64,000 nt of DNA from Alistipes sp. (lineage in GTDB: Bacteria > Bacteroidota > Bacteroidia > Bacteroidales > Rikenellaceae): assembly GCA_017481925.1 (NCBI GenBank), contig JAFUOK010000056.1, positions 1-64,000 of the forward strand, read 5' to 3'. A program made the position numbers and the translations under genes. The notes below the pieces were generated by a model that did no database searches, was not told the DNA's origin, and saw only the letters and a list, made by a program, of their open reading frames with translations. Shown one piece after another: positions 34,044-44,034 of this stretch (position 1 is the first letter of the stretch; each line of letters begins with the position of its first letter).

Positions 34044-35648
34044 CTATTTCACCAATGTATAGGTGAGTTCCAATTCTATACTTGCTCTGTTGAGTTCGTG
34101 GTTGCTGCCTTGAAGTATCGATCGCGACAGCGAGAACTGATTCTCTGCCTCGGGTGCGATATACATCGTTCGCGGCGCCTGAAGTTTTGTGAGATCAATG
34201 TTGCCATTTGCGTCGGGCTCCAGGGCGAGCAGCGCATTCATCAACTCCTGAATATATGCCGAGATATTCATCTCATACATTGCACGGCTTCGGTTCAGGT
34301 AGCCGTTGTAGTCCAGAATGAGGGTCTCCTCCTGATCGTACATATAGTCCAGCACGGGAGTGAGGTTCTTGTAGTCGGTGTAGAGTCCCAGACGAGGAAT
34401 AGCCTTATTCATCGCCTCGGCCAGAGCTATCGGATCCAGCTTCGTGTAGTCGTAATCCGACTCCTCGAGATAGAAACGCAACTGCGCCTGGTTGATAGCC
34501 GCCGTAACGTACTCATCGTCGTCGCTGTTGATGTCGCGCAGCGAGAGCAGGAACTCATCGGTGAAGTAGAGCTCGGTAACCACACCGCCACAGCCATCCA
34601 CATAGGCAATCTGCACCTCGGCACGCTCGTCGAGCGACTCATCCATCGGAAGGTTTGCCAGCTGCGTTGTCGAGTAGTCGTGCTTCACGCTCTGTGCCCA
34701 CACGTTACCCCACTTGCCTGAGTACTGGTTGCGGAAGACGTATGAGATATTCAGCGTATCGGTAATGATGTCAGCATCGGCGCCCGCATTACGCACGCGG
34801 CCGTAGAACTGCATACCCGTATCCTCGATCGAGAGCGAATATACCGCTGCATTGTCGGGGTTATCCTCGGCAGGCTCGACCCATATACCCTTGAAGGTCT
34901 TGAGGAACATCGAGTCCGACTTGTACACCTCCACGTTGTTGTTGGCCAGACCGTTCTCGTCCAACTTATCCATACATAGCAGTCGGTCGATGAACGCCTT
35001 TGTCGAGGGGGTCTCCTTCATTCGTATGGTTGTAGAACCCGTATATACTTTGTTTGCCTGGTCGGGGAAGGTAAATGTGAATACAGGCTCGGCGTCAGCC
35101 TTCAGGTGGCCGGCCTTGCGGGGGTCGTACGAGGTGTAGAATACCGTATCGGTAGCATCATCCTCCACGAGATCCTCCGTAAGCCAATATACGTTGTACT
35201 TGATAGGCTTTGTGGTATCGCCCGCAAAGGTATCCACCAAAAGCTGCATCGTCATTGAGTCGTAGATGGGGCGGTAGCCGAAACCTATCGAATCATTGGG
35301 CAGCACCATGTGCAGGAACTGGCTCACAAAACCCATCCTACGCACGCCGAAACGCTCGTCACGCTCGATGCCGATGTTGAACTGCTTCACATCGTTCGAC
35401 TTGACGGAGTCGGTACGGAACAGACGAGTTTCAAATATGCGACACGGGGTCTCCTCGGTAGAGGCCTCGCGTACCATACCCGCCTTGTAGGAGCGAGTAC
35501 GCATAATCATCTGCTGGTTTGAGGGCGCAAACTCCTCGCCGAGCGTATAGTCAGCCGTGGTAGTACAACCCGTGAAGGTCATAACCATCAGTACGACAAC
35601 CATCGCCGATGTGGCGAGCAGAGAGTGTATCTTATTATAATTCTTCAT
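34044..35648 (-). CDS. DUF4270 domain-containing lipoprotein
   Basis: 534 aa from the ATG at 35648, which overlaps the end of the glycogen-synthase gene by 14 nt and gives a lipoprotein signal with Cys28 (LMVMTFTGC). The longer frame lacks a signal. The body matches DUF4270, a large Bacteroidota outer-surface family of unknown function with repeated beta-rich segments. The C-terminus reads LTYTLVK. The pairing of a DUF4270 gene with a short glycogen synthase is recurrent in Bacteroidota, so a role tied to storage or surface polysaccharide is possible but unproven. Confidence 0.8.
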   Translation of the reverse strand: MKNYNKIHSLLATSAMVVVLMVMTFTGCTTTADYTLGEEFAPSNQQMIMRTRSYKAGMVREASTEETPCRIFETRLFRTDSVKSNDVKQFNIGIERDERFGVRRMGFVSQFLHMVLPNDSIGFGYRPIYDSMTMQLLVDTFAGDTTKPIKYNVYWLTEDLVEDDATDTVFYTSYDPRKAGHLKADAEPVFTFTFPDQANKVYTGSTTIRMKETPSTKAFIDRLLCMDKLDENGLANNNVEVYKSDSMFLKTFKGIWVEPAEDNPDNAAVYSLSIEDTGMQFYGRVRNAGADADIITDTLNISYVFRNQYSGKWGNVWAQSVKHDYSTTQLANLPMDESLDERAEVQIAYVDGCGGVVTELYFTDEFLLSLRDINSDDDEYVTAAINQAQLRFYLEESDYDYTKLDPIALAEAMNKAIPRLGLYTDYKNLTPVLDYMYDQEETLILDYNGYLNRSRAMYEMNISAYIQELMNALLALEPDANGNIDLTKLQAPRTMYIAPEAENQFSLSRSILQGSNHELNRASIELELTYTLVK

Positions 35649-36441
35649 AGAATCGGTTATAATTATCAAACATCTCGGCCTCATCCTGCTGCTTGTACTC
35701 GAGCATAGGCTTACCCGTGCCACGGGCATACTCTACAAGTGCGGGGTCGGCATCTGCCGAGGCTACGACAACAGCATCGGCATAATCAATAACGAAACGA
35801 TAGAGGTTTTCGTATGAAGGGGTTGATAATTCCTTGAGTTTTTCGTCCTTTACGCCCTCATTTGCTATCTTCTGTGCAAACTCGGCGTCAAAATCCTGCT
35901 CGAAGCGGTCATTGCAGAGCGATACTACGACCTTCACGTCGCGGAACAGAGGGTCGTCGTTGAATACCTGCTTCAGGTAGATAGGTACGATGGCCGACAT
36001 CCAACCCATACAGTGTACGATGTTGGGTGACCAGTTGAGTTTCTTTACTGTCTCCAGCACACCGCGGGCAAAAAATATTGCACGCTCGTCGTTGTCAGCA
36101 AACTCCTTACCCTCCTCGTCGGTGAACACCGCCTTGCGGGCGAAAAAGTCGTCGTTGTCGATAAAGTAGATTTGGATGCGGGCCGACGGAATCGATGCCA
36201 CCTTGATGATAAGCTGGTGATCGTTGTCGTCGATAATAAGATTCATGCCCGACAGGCGGATCACTTCATGCAACTGGTTACGTCGCTCGTTGATGCAGCC
36301 ATAGCGGGGCATAAACGTACGGATCTCATTACCACGCTCCTGCATAGCCTGAACCAGCTCTCGGCTAAGGGTCGAAAGTGAGGTCTCGGGCAGGTAGGGC
36401 TTAATCTCCTGACAAACGTATAGTATTTTGCGCGAAGCCAT
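35635..36441 (-). CDS. Glycogen/starch synthase-like protein with only the N-terminal GT5 domain
   Basis: 268 aa. It begins like GT5 glycogen synthases (KILYVCQEIKPYLPET, the region where KxGG-type ADP-glucose contacts lie; here it reads KPYLPETS) and contains NIVHCMGWMSAIVPIYLK, like the GT5 HAHDW segment, but with Cys-Met in place of Ala-His-Asp. The second GT1-type domain, about 200 residues carrying the catalytic Glu, is absent. This short form is known as a standalone protein in Bacteroidota. Catalysis as a normal glycogen synthase looks doubtful. Promoter at 36467-36474; the DUF4270 gene overlaps its end. Confidence 0.78.
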   Translation of the reverse strand: MASRKILYVCQEIKPYLPETSLSTLSRELVQAMQERGNEIRTFMPRYGCINERRNQLHEVIRLSGMNLIIDDNDHQLIIKVASIPSARIQIYFIDNDDFFARKAVFTDEEGKEFADNDERAIFFARGVLETVKKLNWSPNIVHCMGWMSAIVPIYLKQVFNDDPLFRDVKVVVSLCNDRFEQDFDAEFAQKIANEGVKDEKLKELSTPSYENLYRFVIDYADAVVVASADADPALVEYARGTGKPMLEYKQQDEAEMFDNYNRFYEEL

Positions 36442-36466
36442 ATGATTATTTGAGTTTTACAATATG

Positions 36467-36474
36467 CAAAGATA
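36467..36474 (-). promoter_or_regulatory. -7 box of the GT5-DUF4270 operon
   Basis: TATCTTTG on the minus strand, 25 nt upstream of the start codon. Confidence 0.65.
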
Positions 36475-36527
36475 ATAAAAATTTTCTAAATCTCCCTCTT
36501 CGGTAGAGCATAATCGTCCATCCGACA

Positions 36528-37577
36528 CTATAATATAAGCATTGCGTCGCCGTAGGTTCCAAAGCGGTAACCCTCCTCCTTTGCCACCTTGTAGGCGTTC
36601 ATCACTCGCTCATAACCACCAAATGCCGCAACCATCATCAGTTGAGTCGATTCGGGCAGGTGGAAGTTCGACACCATAGCATTGGCTACGGTGAAGTCGT
36701 AGGGGCTGAAGATGAACTTGTTGGTCCATCCCTCCTGGGCCTTGATCATACCGCCCGTTGATACGGCGGTCTCGATCGTACGCATAACCGTTGTGCCGAT
36801 AGCCACAACCTTATGACCCTCGCGCTTGGTCTGATTAACCTTCTCGGCAGCCTCCTCCGTCACCACAAACTGCTCGGAGTCCATCTTGTGCTTCGAGAGA
36901 TCCTCCACATCCACGGTGCGGAAGTTACCCAGACCGGCGTGCAGGGTGATGAAGGCTGACTCTATGCCCTTGATCTCCATACGCTTCAGCAGGTGCTTCG
37001 AGAAGTGCATACCTGCCGTGGGGGCAGCCACAGCACCCTCGTGCTTTGCGAAGATGGTCTGATAACGCTCGGCATCCTCCTCCTCGACCTTCTCTCTCAC
37101 CCAGCGGGGCAGAGGGGTCTCACCCAGACGGTAGAGTGCCTCCTTGAACTCCTCGTACGAACCATCGAAGAGGAAACGCAGCGTACGGCCACGTGAGGTG
37201 GTGTTGTCGATCACCTCGGCACCCATCATCTCGTCGGCACCGAAGTAGAGTTTGTTACCTATACGGATCTTTCGCGCAGGATCAACCAATACGTCCCACA
37301 GACGCAGTTCGCTGTTCAACTCACGCAAGAGGAAGATTTCGATCTCGGCATTTGTCTTCTCCTTGTTGCCATACAGGCGCGCGGGAAAGACCTTCGTGTC
37401 GTTGAAAAGGAAGAGATCCTTCTCGTCGAAATACTCGATAATATCCTTGAAAATGCGATGCTCGATCTCGCCCGTTGAACGGTGGAGCACCAAAAGACGT
37501 GATTCGTCACGATTCTCGGCGGGGTATTTAGCCAACATGTCGGCCGAGAATTCGTATCCGTACTGAGATAACTTCAT
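36528..37577 (-). CDS. queA: S-adenosylmethionine:tRNA ribosyltransferase-isomerase
   Basis: 349 aa, normal for QueA, which converts preQ1 at the tRNA wobble position to epoxyqueuosine using SAM. Family blocks are visible: [26 protein letters not shown], the catalytic-region [27 protein letters not shown] and [13 protein letters not shown]. It lies downstream of truB on the same strand after a 158-nt spacer that contains a nine-base poly-C tract (poly-G in the transcript). Confidence 0.95.
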   Translation of the reverse strand: MKLSQYGYEFSADMLAKYPAENRDESRLLVLHRSTGEIEHRIFKDIIEYFDEKDLFLFNDTKVFPARLYGNKEKTNAEIEIFLLRELNSELRLWDVLVDPARKIRIGNKLYFGADEMMGAEVIDNTTSRGRTLRFLFDGSYEEFKEALYRLGETPLPRWVREKVEEEDAERYQTIFAKHEGAVAAPTAGMHFSKHLLKRMEIKGIESAFITLHAGLGNFRTVDVEDLSKHKMDSEQFVVTEEAAEKVNQTKREGHKVVAIGTTVMRTIETAVSTGGMIKAQEGWTNKFIFSPYDFTVANAMVSNFHLPESTQLMMVAAFGGYERVMNAYKVAKEEGYRFGTYGDAMLIL

Positions 37578-37625
37578 ATTGTTTATATTGCTTGTATAAC
37601 TTATTCTTAATCAGCAAGTTTATTG

Positions 37626-37634
37626 CCCCCCCCC
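37626..37634 (-). repeat. Homopolymer tract C9 (G9 on the coding strand) upstream of queA
   Basis: Nine consecutive C lie 48 nt upstream of the queA start codon. Such tracts are prone to length change and could alter leader structure or promoter spacing. Confidence 0.8.
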
Positions 37635-37735
37635 GCTTCTGCCCTGCCAAAGCCGAGATGATGCGATAGCACTCGTTTAGGCCCCGGGGTTAGTCGAGAA
37701 AGACACAAATATCAATAAGTTATACGAAATTTTTT

Positions 37736-38452
37736 CTATTTTGTTTCACACTCGCGCAATTTTTCCATAAAATTTTCCAGCGAGTATGCATTTTCTGCCA
37801 AAAAACCGCCACTGCGCGTGCGACGCAACCCCGTGAGGTAGGCTCCGCTATTGAGCCCCTGGCCTATCTCGTTGGCCAGCGAACGGATATATGTGCCCTT
37901 GCTGCAACGCACACGGATTTTAAGGTGGGGCATCTCGAGCGAGAGGATCTCCATCTCATATATATTAATGAGTGCCTTCTTCAGCTCCACCTCTTCGCCC
38001 GCACGTGCAAACTCGTATGCGCGCACACCCTCGACCTTCTTGGCCGAGTAGATGGGGGGAGCCTGCAGACGCTCGCCCGTAAGGTCGCTGAGCACCTGCT
38101 CAATCCCTTCGCGTGTGATGTGGTCGGTGGGGTAGCGGCAGTCGATGGGGTGCTCCATATCGTAACTCGGAGTTGTCGCGCCGAGTTCAATGTCGGCGAT
38201 ATACTCCTTCTCCTCGGCCTGCAGGGCATTGACCATCTTCGTGGCCTTGCCGATGCAGATGATGAGCACACCCGTAGCCAGAGGGTCGAGTGTGCCGGCG
38301 TGACCGATCTTTATCTTCTTGTAGCCCAAGCGGTGTTGCAGAGCGAACTTTATCTTTCGCACCACGTCGGTCGAGGTCCACTCCAGAGGCTTGTCGATGA
38401 CGGCTATGTAGCCCTCCTTGAAATCTATGTCGCGTAGTGATTCGTTCTGCAT
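37736..38452 (-). CDS. truB: tRNA pseudouridine(55) synthase
   Basis: 238 aa. TruB makes pseudouridine 55 in the T loop of tRNAs. The catalytic Asp is in KIGHAGTLDPLATGVL; KPLEWTSTDVV near the N-terminus and RVRCSKGTYIRSLANEIG near the C-terminus are family motifs. There is no PUA extension beyond residue 238, so it is the short form. It begins 1 nt after the uppP stop codon and belongs to the YfhO-ftsX-DUF3098-uppP-truB block. Confidence 0.95.
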   Translation of the reverse strand: MQNESLRDIDFKEGYIAVIDKPLEWTSTDVVRKIKFALQHRLGYKKIKIGHAGTLDPLATGVLIICIGKATKMVNALQAEEKEYIADIELGATTPSYDMEHPIDCRYPTDHITREGIEQVLSDLTGERLQAPPIYSAKKVEGVRAYEFARAGEEVELKKALINIYEMEILSLEMPHLKIRVRCSKGTYIRSLANEIGQGLNSGAYLTGLRRTRSGGFLAENAYSLENFMEKLRECETK

Positions 38453-38453
38453 A

Positions 38454-39248
38454 CTAAATAAAGTTGCTGATGATTGCTACTACACCCGCTAAGGCGCAAT
38501 ATACGGCAAACCAGATGAGTTTGCCTCGCTTGACGATGTCGATCATAAACTTACAAGCCAGACAGCCCACAACAAATGCCGACACGAAACCTGCAATCAT
38601 AGGCACCACGCCAATCGAAGCGAATACCACCTCGCCCTTGACGATGTTGAGCAGCATCTCGCCCAGAATCGGTGCCAGCACCATCAGGAATGAGAAGTGC
38701 GCCATAGCCTCCTTCTTGTTGCCGAGCAGAAGACCCGTAGCGATAGTTGAGCCCGAGCGCGAAAGGCCCGGCATGGCGGCTACGGCCTGCGCAAGACCTA
38801 TGATAAAGGCGTCGCGATATGAAATATTCTCTTTCTGTCGGGGGCGTGCATAGTATGCAAATGAGAGCAGTGCCGCCGTGAGCAGAAGCATAGCACCCAC
38901 GATCGAGAGGATGTAGGGTGATGAGAGCATCGCGTCGATGTAATCCTTGAGCGTGAAGCCCACTATGCCGATGGGAATCATCGAGAGCAGAATCTTCAGG
39001 ATGTAGGCCTGCTCCTCGTTGAAGTGGCGTGAGAAGAGTCCCACCACCAGACGTTTGATCTCGGGCCAGAGGATTACGATAGTGCTCAGCACGGTAGCGG
39101 CGTGCAGCGTGGTATCGAAAGCGAGATTTTCTTCAATCTCCACGCCCAGCAGAGCCTTGGCTATCTGGAGGTGTCCGCTGCTCGATACGGGCAGAAACTC
39201 GGTCAGACCCTGTACGGCGCCGAGAATTATTGATTCTACGATAGTCAT
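38454..39248 (-). CDS. uppP: Undecaprenyl-diphosphate phosphatase
   Basis: 264 aa with about eight transmembrane helices. It has the BacA/UppP motifs [15 protein letters not shown] (about 13-27, catalytic Glu and Ser/His) and [11 protein letters not shown] (about 160-170, catalytic Arg). The enzyme dephosphorylates undecaprenyl pyrophosphate, recycling the lipid carrier for peptidoglycan; it also confers bacitracin tolerance. It lies 19 nt after the DUF3098 gene and 1 nt before truB. Confidence 0.95.
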   Translation of the reverse strand: MTIVESIILGAVQGLTEFLPVSSSGHLQIAKALLGVEIEENLAFDTTLHAATVLSTIVILWPEIKRLVVGLFSRHFNEEQAYILKILLSMIPIGIVGFTLKDYIDAMLSSPYILSIVGAMLLLTAALLSFAYYARPRQKENISYRDAFIIGLAQAVAAMPGLSRSGSTIATGLLLGNKKEAMAHFSFLMVLAPILGEMLLNIVKGEVVFASIGVVPMIAGFVSAFVVGCLACKFMIDIVKRGKLIWFAVYCALAGVVAIISNFI

Positions 39249-39267
39249 TGTATTGGGTTAATTGCGA

Positions 39268-39540
39268 TTAAAATCTTTTCAGTAGTGCATATATCTCAAA
39301 GGCGAAGCCACCCACGATAAGTATGGGCGCCAATGTGATTCGTCGCCACGAGAACATCTCGTAGTTGAATACATTGGGGTCGTCGCTGCCGCCACCCGTC
39401 ATCAGCACCATGCCGATGAGAATCACCACAAAGCCGGCGATGATGAGCACATAGTTGCGAATGGTCAGCGGCATCTGCTCGTCGTTCTTATCCGCGGCGG
39501 CGTTGAAGCGTGCGCGTAGGTTCGAAAAAAACTCTTTCAT
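39268..39540 (-). CDS. DUF3098 small membrane protein
   Basis: 90 aa with two hydrophobic helices (about 29-49, VLIIAGFVVILIGMVLMTGG, and 70-86). A short Gly/Asp segment links them (GGGSDDPNVFNYEMFSWRR). It matches DUF3098, found almost only in Bacteroidota, usually between ftsX and uppP as here. Function is unknown; the context suggests a link to cell wall synthesis or FtsEX. Its ATG overlaps the ftsX stop by one base. Confidence 0.85.
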   Translation of the reverse strand: MKEFFSNLRARFNAAADKNDEQMPLTIRNYVLIIAGFVVILIGMVLMTGGGSDDPNVFNYEMFSWRRITLAPILIVGGFAFEIYALLKRF

Positions 39541-40415
39541 TAATATAAGTATATCTTGTTAGACTTCATATTTACAAATTTATTTACGGCAAAGGCCGTG
39601 AAGAGCAGTGATATGAGCAAGCCGCCAACGAGCATTGCACCCACGGTGATGGCGACCTTTACGATCTCCGACGCAGATACAATCTCGGGCATAGCACCAC
39701 TCAACCCTACGAGCGCTGCACCAAACATCGCGCTTGCTGCAAGACCTGCCCACAGACCCTGCTTGGCAGCCGTGGCAAGGAACGGGCGCATGATATATCC
39801 CTTCGTGGCACCCACCAGCTTCAGCGTGTTGATAAGATAACGGCGCGAGAAGATAGCCAGACGTATGGTGTTGTTCAATAGGATAAGCGAAATCAAAAGA
39901 AGCCCTCCGCCAAAGGCTATAAGCCCGATGATGATCTTGTTGATTGTCGAGTGCAGACGCTCGATGGTCGATGCGGGGTAGGCTACATATACCACACCCT
40001 CGATCGTCGCCAGACGGTCGGCCATAGCCTCCGTGGCCTCGCTGTCGAGCGCACCGATATGCACCTCGTAGCTGTCACGCAAGGGGTTTTCGGCGAGGAT
40101 GCTCTCAATCTCCGAAGCGAACATACGGCGAAACTCCTCGTCCTCGATCTTATCCTCCTTGGCTGCAAACTCCACTCCCGTGACACCCTCCAATGAGGTT
40201 ATCTCACCCTCTATGGCGGAGCGTTGTTCGGGCGTGAGCCCACTCTCCAACTCGGCCGAGAGGGTCACGCTGTTGCGCAGCGTGTGTGCGGTCGAGAAGG
40301 CTGCCGTGAGCATATATCCCACCGAACCTAACAGGAAGAGAACCAAAGCGATGCTTACGGTTGAAACGATGTACGAACGGCGAACTTTACGCCTTATCCT
40401 CTTGTCGTCGCGCAT
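39540..40415 (-). CDS. ftsX: Cell division protein FtsX (ABC-type permease)
   Basis: 291 aa. One N-terminal helix (about 19-39) precedes a periplasmic domain of about 110-120 residues (FAAKEDKIEDEEFRRMF fits FtsX), then three helices in the C-terminal half (starting near 165, 210 and 255). FtsX with the ATPase FtsE activates periplasmic amidases at division. ftsE is not in this window, which is usual in Bacteroidota. The start overlaps the end of the YfhO gene by 29 nt. Confidence 0.9.
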   Translation of the reverse strand: MRDDKRIRRKVRRSYIVSTVSIALVLFLLGSVGYMLTAAFSTAHTLRNSVTLSAELESGLTPEQRSAIEGEITSLEGVTGVEFAAKEDKIEDEEFRRMFASEIESILAENPLRDSYEVHIGALDSEATEAMADRLATIEGVVYVAYPASTIERLHSTINKIIIGLIAFGGGLLLISLILLNNTIRLAIFSRRYLINTLKLVGATKGYIMRPFLATAAKQGLWAGLAASAMFGAALVGLSGAMPEIVSASEIVKVAITVGAMLVGGLLISLLFTAFAVNKFVNMKSNKIYLY

Positions 40416-42867
40416 TGCGAATCAAATATATTAGGGTTAATAAAAATCCAGCCAATACCACTACCGAGCAGGCCATCGCTATGCCCTCGACAAGGGCCCA
40501 GTTAGGCGCGCGGTAACGCCACTCGATGGTGTGCTCGCCTGCGGGTACCTCCACGGCACGCAGGATGTAGTCGGCACGCAAGGGACGAGCCTCTGCGCCA
40601 TCAATTGTTACCGTCCAGCCCTGCTTGGTGAAGATCTCCGAGAAGACCACCAGCGCATCGCCCTCGGCACGCGAGGTGTAGCGAAGGTAGTTGGGACGAT
40701 ACTCCTCGAGCGTCACCTCACCCTTTGCGAGGTGGAAGTTCTCGGGCAGATACTCATCCGTCATCACCGCCTCACGCTTGGTGTCTATCCTGCCCACGGC
40801 CTCAATCTCCTCCTGTGGCGATGAGGCGCGCACTACGCTCTCGACCATCCACGCTGCACCGTTGGCCGTCTCACGAACGAAGACGCCCTCGGCCGTAGGC
40901 TGGTCGATGATATAACGCACGTTGAGCATATCCAACACGCCCTCACGCAAATATGAGAGGTGGTGATCGATCATATCCTGATAACGCGAGAGTTTTGCTC
41001 CGTGATAACCACCCACCGAACGGTGGAAGTATGATGTTGTGGCGTCGTTGAAGGGCGACACCGTGAGGTTCAGCACACGATATGCAGGATCCTTGTCCTC
41101 CATAATCAGGCGGTCGGCCTCCGTGGGTGTTATCTTTGCTGTGTAGGCATCCACGAACGAGTCGTGGTTGAGGTAACGTGTATCGACATTTATAAGGTCG
41201 GCTGCCACCACCACAGCCAGCACACAGCATAGCACGGGTGCGCTCTTAATCACCTTGCGTGTAGCATAGCCTGCCACAGCCACCGCCGCCAGCACTACGA
41301 AGAGAAGCGAACGCCATGCATCGGCTTGCATAGCATCTACGCGCTCGTCGGCCATTGCCGAGGCCGTAGCCCATGCAATCTGCTCGTGTACACCCTGACG
41401 GATATACTCCTCGCCACCCTGCTGCGAAAGCATCTCATGCAGCTGCGCCGAGAGCGACTCGCCACCCTCCTGCATGCCATAATCGCCGAGTGAGCGACCT
41501 CCGACAATCATTACGAGCAACACGCCTACGCATATTCCCGTAGCCCATCGCAGAGCCTTCTTGATGCGAGCCGTGTCTGCATCCTCGGCTACCACACGGG
41601 CAATGCCCAGGGCAGCCAGCAGAGGCACGGTCCACTGCATGACAACGAGTGCCATCGACAACGTGCGGAACTTATTGTAGCCGGGCAGGTAGTCAAACAG
41701 CAACTCGGTCAGCCACATCAGGTTGTTACCCCACGACATGAGCAGCGTAAATACCGATGCGCCCACGATCCACCATCGCTGACGCGCAGGCAGAAGCCAT
41801 AACGCCATAATGGCCAAAAAGATTGTCGCCGCACCCAGATATGTAGGGCCTGCCGTGTAGGGCTGTGCGCCACGATAGCGGGGCATATATTGCGCCATTT
41901 GCTCCAAGCCGTACTCCCTGAGTGACTCCGCCACAGGGCCGTCCGCGGCAAAGGTGTCGGTCGAAGCACCACCCATAAAGTCGGGCACAAACATATTAAG
42001 GCTCTCGGCACGGCCATAGCTCCATGCCGTAGCGTACTCCAGGTCGAGGCCGTCATTTCCGCTCTCGGCATCCTCGGCAACGAGTTCCGAGCCGCCACGT
42101 ATGGTCTCCTTCGAGTGTTGCATCGTCTGCCACAGGGGCGAGAGGTTCGAGCCTACGGCCAGGATTCCCGCCGCAAGGAGAACGCCCGTGCGCTTGCCAA
42201 ACTCCTTGATTGCCTTCTCGCGCCACGCCACTACGCCTTCGCTGAGCCACATGGCGGCCATAGCGATAAGGAAGTAGTATGTAATCTGGGGATGGTTAGC
42301 ACCGATTTCGAGCGAGGTGAATAGTGCCGTCAGTGCTCCTCCTACCCATACGTTGCGACGTAGCGTGTAGTATGCACCCGCCATCATCAGCGGAGCATAT
42401 ACCAACGCCCACATCTTCGTGATGTGTCCTGCGCCTATGATGAGCAGAAAGTAGGTCGAGAAGCCGTAAGCCAATGCTGCCACCAGACCCACCCACGGGC
42501 TCAGCCCAAACAGAAGCATTGCCAGCCACATAGCCGTCATGGCGAAGAAGAGGAACGAGGCGGGCGTGTCGATAATCTTCACCACCTTACCTATTGTTCC
42601 CTTCACGGCCTGCGAGGGGTACTGCACGTTGATCAGGAAGGCGGGCATACCGCCGAACATGCCTCCCGTCCACTGTGCATCCTCGCCCGTGGCCTCGCGG
42701 TTGTCGAGAATATCCTTGGTCATACCGTCGTACTGCTGCACGTCGTGCTGGATGAGCACCTCGCCGCTCATCTGCGGGGCGCAGTAGATCACCGCCAGCA
42801 CAAAAAAGAGCACGATGGCAATGATGGATAAAATCGTATTTTTGCGTGTTTCGGAACTAAATTTCAT
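40387..42867 (-). CDS. YfhO family multispanning membrane protein
   Basis: 826 aa. One helix near the N-terminus (about 12-30), then about ten more between residues 85 and 540, a long soluble segment of about 230 residues and a last helix near 795-815. The arrangement and motifs such as YCAPQMSGE and HDVQQYDGM match YfhO. Characterised Gram-positive YfhO members glycosylate lipoteichoic acid; the Bacteroidota role is unknown and a GT-C-like lipid-linked sugar transfer is only an inference. It is the first gene of the block with ftsX, DUF3098, uppP and truB, and has its own promoter. Confidence 0.85.
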   Translation of the reverse strand: MKFSSETRKNTILSIIAIVLFFVLAVIYCAPQMSGEVLIQHDVQQYDGMTKDILDNREATGEDAQWTGGMFGGMPAFLINVQYPSQAVKGTIGKVVKIIDTPASFLFFAMTAMWLAMLLFGLSPWVGLVAALAYGFSTYFLLIIGAGHITKMWALVYAPLMMAGAYYTLRRNVWVGGALTALFTSLEIGANHPQITYYFLIAMAAMWLSEGVVAWREKAIKEFGKRTGVLLAAGILAVGSNLSPLWQTMQHSKETIRGGSELVAEDAESGNDGLDLEYATAWSYGRAESLNMFVPDFMGGASTDTFAADGPVAESLREYGLEQMAQYMPRYRGAQPYTAGPTYLGAATIFLAIMALWLLPARQRWWIVGASVFTLLMSWGNNLMWLTELLFDYLPGYNKFRTLSMALVVMQWTVPLLAALGIARVVAEDADTARIKKALRWATGICVGVLLVMIVGGRSLGDYGMQEGGESLSAQLHEMLSQQGGEEYIRQGVHEQIAWATASAMADERVDAMQADAWRSLLFVVLAAVAVAGYATRKVIKSAPVLCCVLAVVVAADLINVDTRYLNHDSFVDAYTAKITPTEADRLIMEDKDPAYRVLNLTVSPFNDATTSYFHRSVGGYHGAKLSRYQDMIDHHLSYLREGVLDMLNVRYIIDQPTAEGVFVRETANGAAWMVESVVRASSPQEEIEAVGRIDTKREAVMTDEYLPENFHLAKGEVTLEEYRPNYLRYTSRAEGDALVVFSEIFTKQGWTVTIDGAEARPLRADYILRAVEVPAGEHTIEWRYRAPNWALVEGIAMACSVVVLAGFLLTLIYLIRNARRQEDKA

Positions 42868-42888
42868 TTTCAGCTTAATTTACTGCGT

Positions 42889-42896
42889 CAAAGTTA
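42889..42896 (-). promoter_or_regulatory. -7 box of the YfhO-ftsX block
   Basis: TAACTTTG on the minus strand, 21 nt from the start codon. Confidence 0.65.
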
Positions 42897-42938
42897 CGAA
42901 AAACATTCCTTTTTCGAGGTGTAATTGCGAAAAATTAC

Positions 42939-42946
42939 TATATTTG
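42939..42946 (+). promoter_or_regulatory. -7 box of the polyprenyl synthase gene
   Basis: TATATTTG, 32 nt before the ATG, divergent from the YfhO promoter 42 nt away. Confidence 0.65.
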
Positions 42947-42978
42947 CAAAGTAAAGTGCATTTATTAAAGGCCGCAGT

Positions 42979-43989
42979 ATGGTTTCATTAGAGTCAATTC
43001 GTACCCCGATACTTGCCGATTTGGAGGCTTTCGATGAGTTTGTGCGTCAGCACTTCTCTTCCGATGGCCGTCTTTTGTCGGAGATGCTCACGCACGTTCT
43101 CTCGTCGCGTGGCAAGGGTGTGCGACCTATGATCGTGATGCTCACCTCGGCACTCACCTCGTCAGCCAACAACCGTCAATGGGTTGAGGGCGAGCGTAAT
43201 TGCACTATGCGTACCTATCTGGCCGCTATGATGATCGAGATGCTTCATACCACCTCGCTCATTCACGACGACGTTATCGACAACTCCGACCAGCGTCGTG
43301 GCCGCCCCTCGGTAAATGCCCTGTGGCAGTCGCGTAACGCCGTTGTTCTGGGCGACTACCTGCTGGCCCGCACGATGAGCCTGGGTATGGAGAGTGCACA
43401 GTACGACCTCGTATCTCACATCATCGGCTCGGTGGCCACACTCTGCGAGGGTGAGGTGTTGCAGAGTCAGCATACGGCCGACCAGGATACCACACGTCAG
43501 GACTATCTGGAGATTATATACAAAAAGACGGCCAGTCTTATCAGCATCAGCGCCTCGGCGGGTGCTGTGTCGGTGATGGCCGCACGAGAGGATGTGGAGC
43601 GTATGCGTCGCTTTGGCGAGGCGTTGGGTATGGCGTTCCAGATTCAGGACGATATTTTGGATTACAGCCGCTCGGCACATACGGGTAAGCCGTCGAACAA
43701 CGACCTGCGCGAGGGAAAGATCACCCTGCCGCTTATCGAGGTGCTGGAGCAGTGCTCGTCGGCCGAGCGCCTGCAGTTGCTCGACAAACTGAAGCAGTGC
43801 AAGACAGATGAGTCGGCCGTGGACTTCCTGCAAGGTGTTGTGGAGGCTACGGGAGGTACGGCACTTGCGGCCCGCTCGATGCAGAAGTATGTGAACCGTG
43901 CCAGCTCGATACTTGCCGAGTATGACGATTCGCCCTACCGCACAGCACTGATGAACCTGTGCGCCTACGTCGCCGAGCGTGACCGATAA
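42979..43989 (+). CDS. Polyprenyl diphosphate synthase (octaprenyl/solanesyl type)
   Basis: 336 aa trans-prenyltransferase. The first Asp-rich motif is in LIHDDVIDNSDQRRG and the second in FQIQDDILDY, both complete. GKGVRPMIVML near residue 50 is the isopentenyl-diphosphate-binding GKxxRP segment. It condenses isoprene units for the side chain of menaquinone, the usual quinone of this phylum. The length fits long-chain (C30-C45) synthases; exact chain length cannot be read reliably. It has its own promoter and is not followed by a close partner. Confidence 0.9.
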   Translation: MVSLESIRTPILADLEAFDEFVRQHFSSDGRLLSEMLTHVLSSRGKGVRPMIVMLTSALTSSANNRQWVEGERNCTMRTYLAAMMIEMLHTTSLIHDDVIDNSDQRRGRPSVNALWQSRNAVVLGDYLLARTMSLGMESAQYDLVSHIIGSVATLCEGEVLQSQHTADQDTTRQDYLEIIYKKTASLISISASAGAVSVMAAREDVERMRRFGEALGMAFQIQDDILDYSRSAHTGKPSNNDLREGKITLPLIEVLEQCSSAERLQLLDKLKQCKTDESAVDFLQGVVEATGGTALAARSMQKYVNRASSILAEYDDSPYRTALMNLCAYVAERDR

Positions 43990-44034
43990 AGGGGCCACTT
44001 TTTTGGAGGAGCCGCCATGATGTAGGAGAAAACA

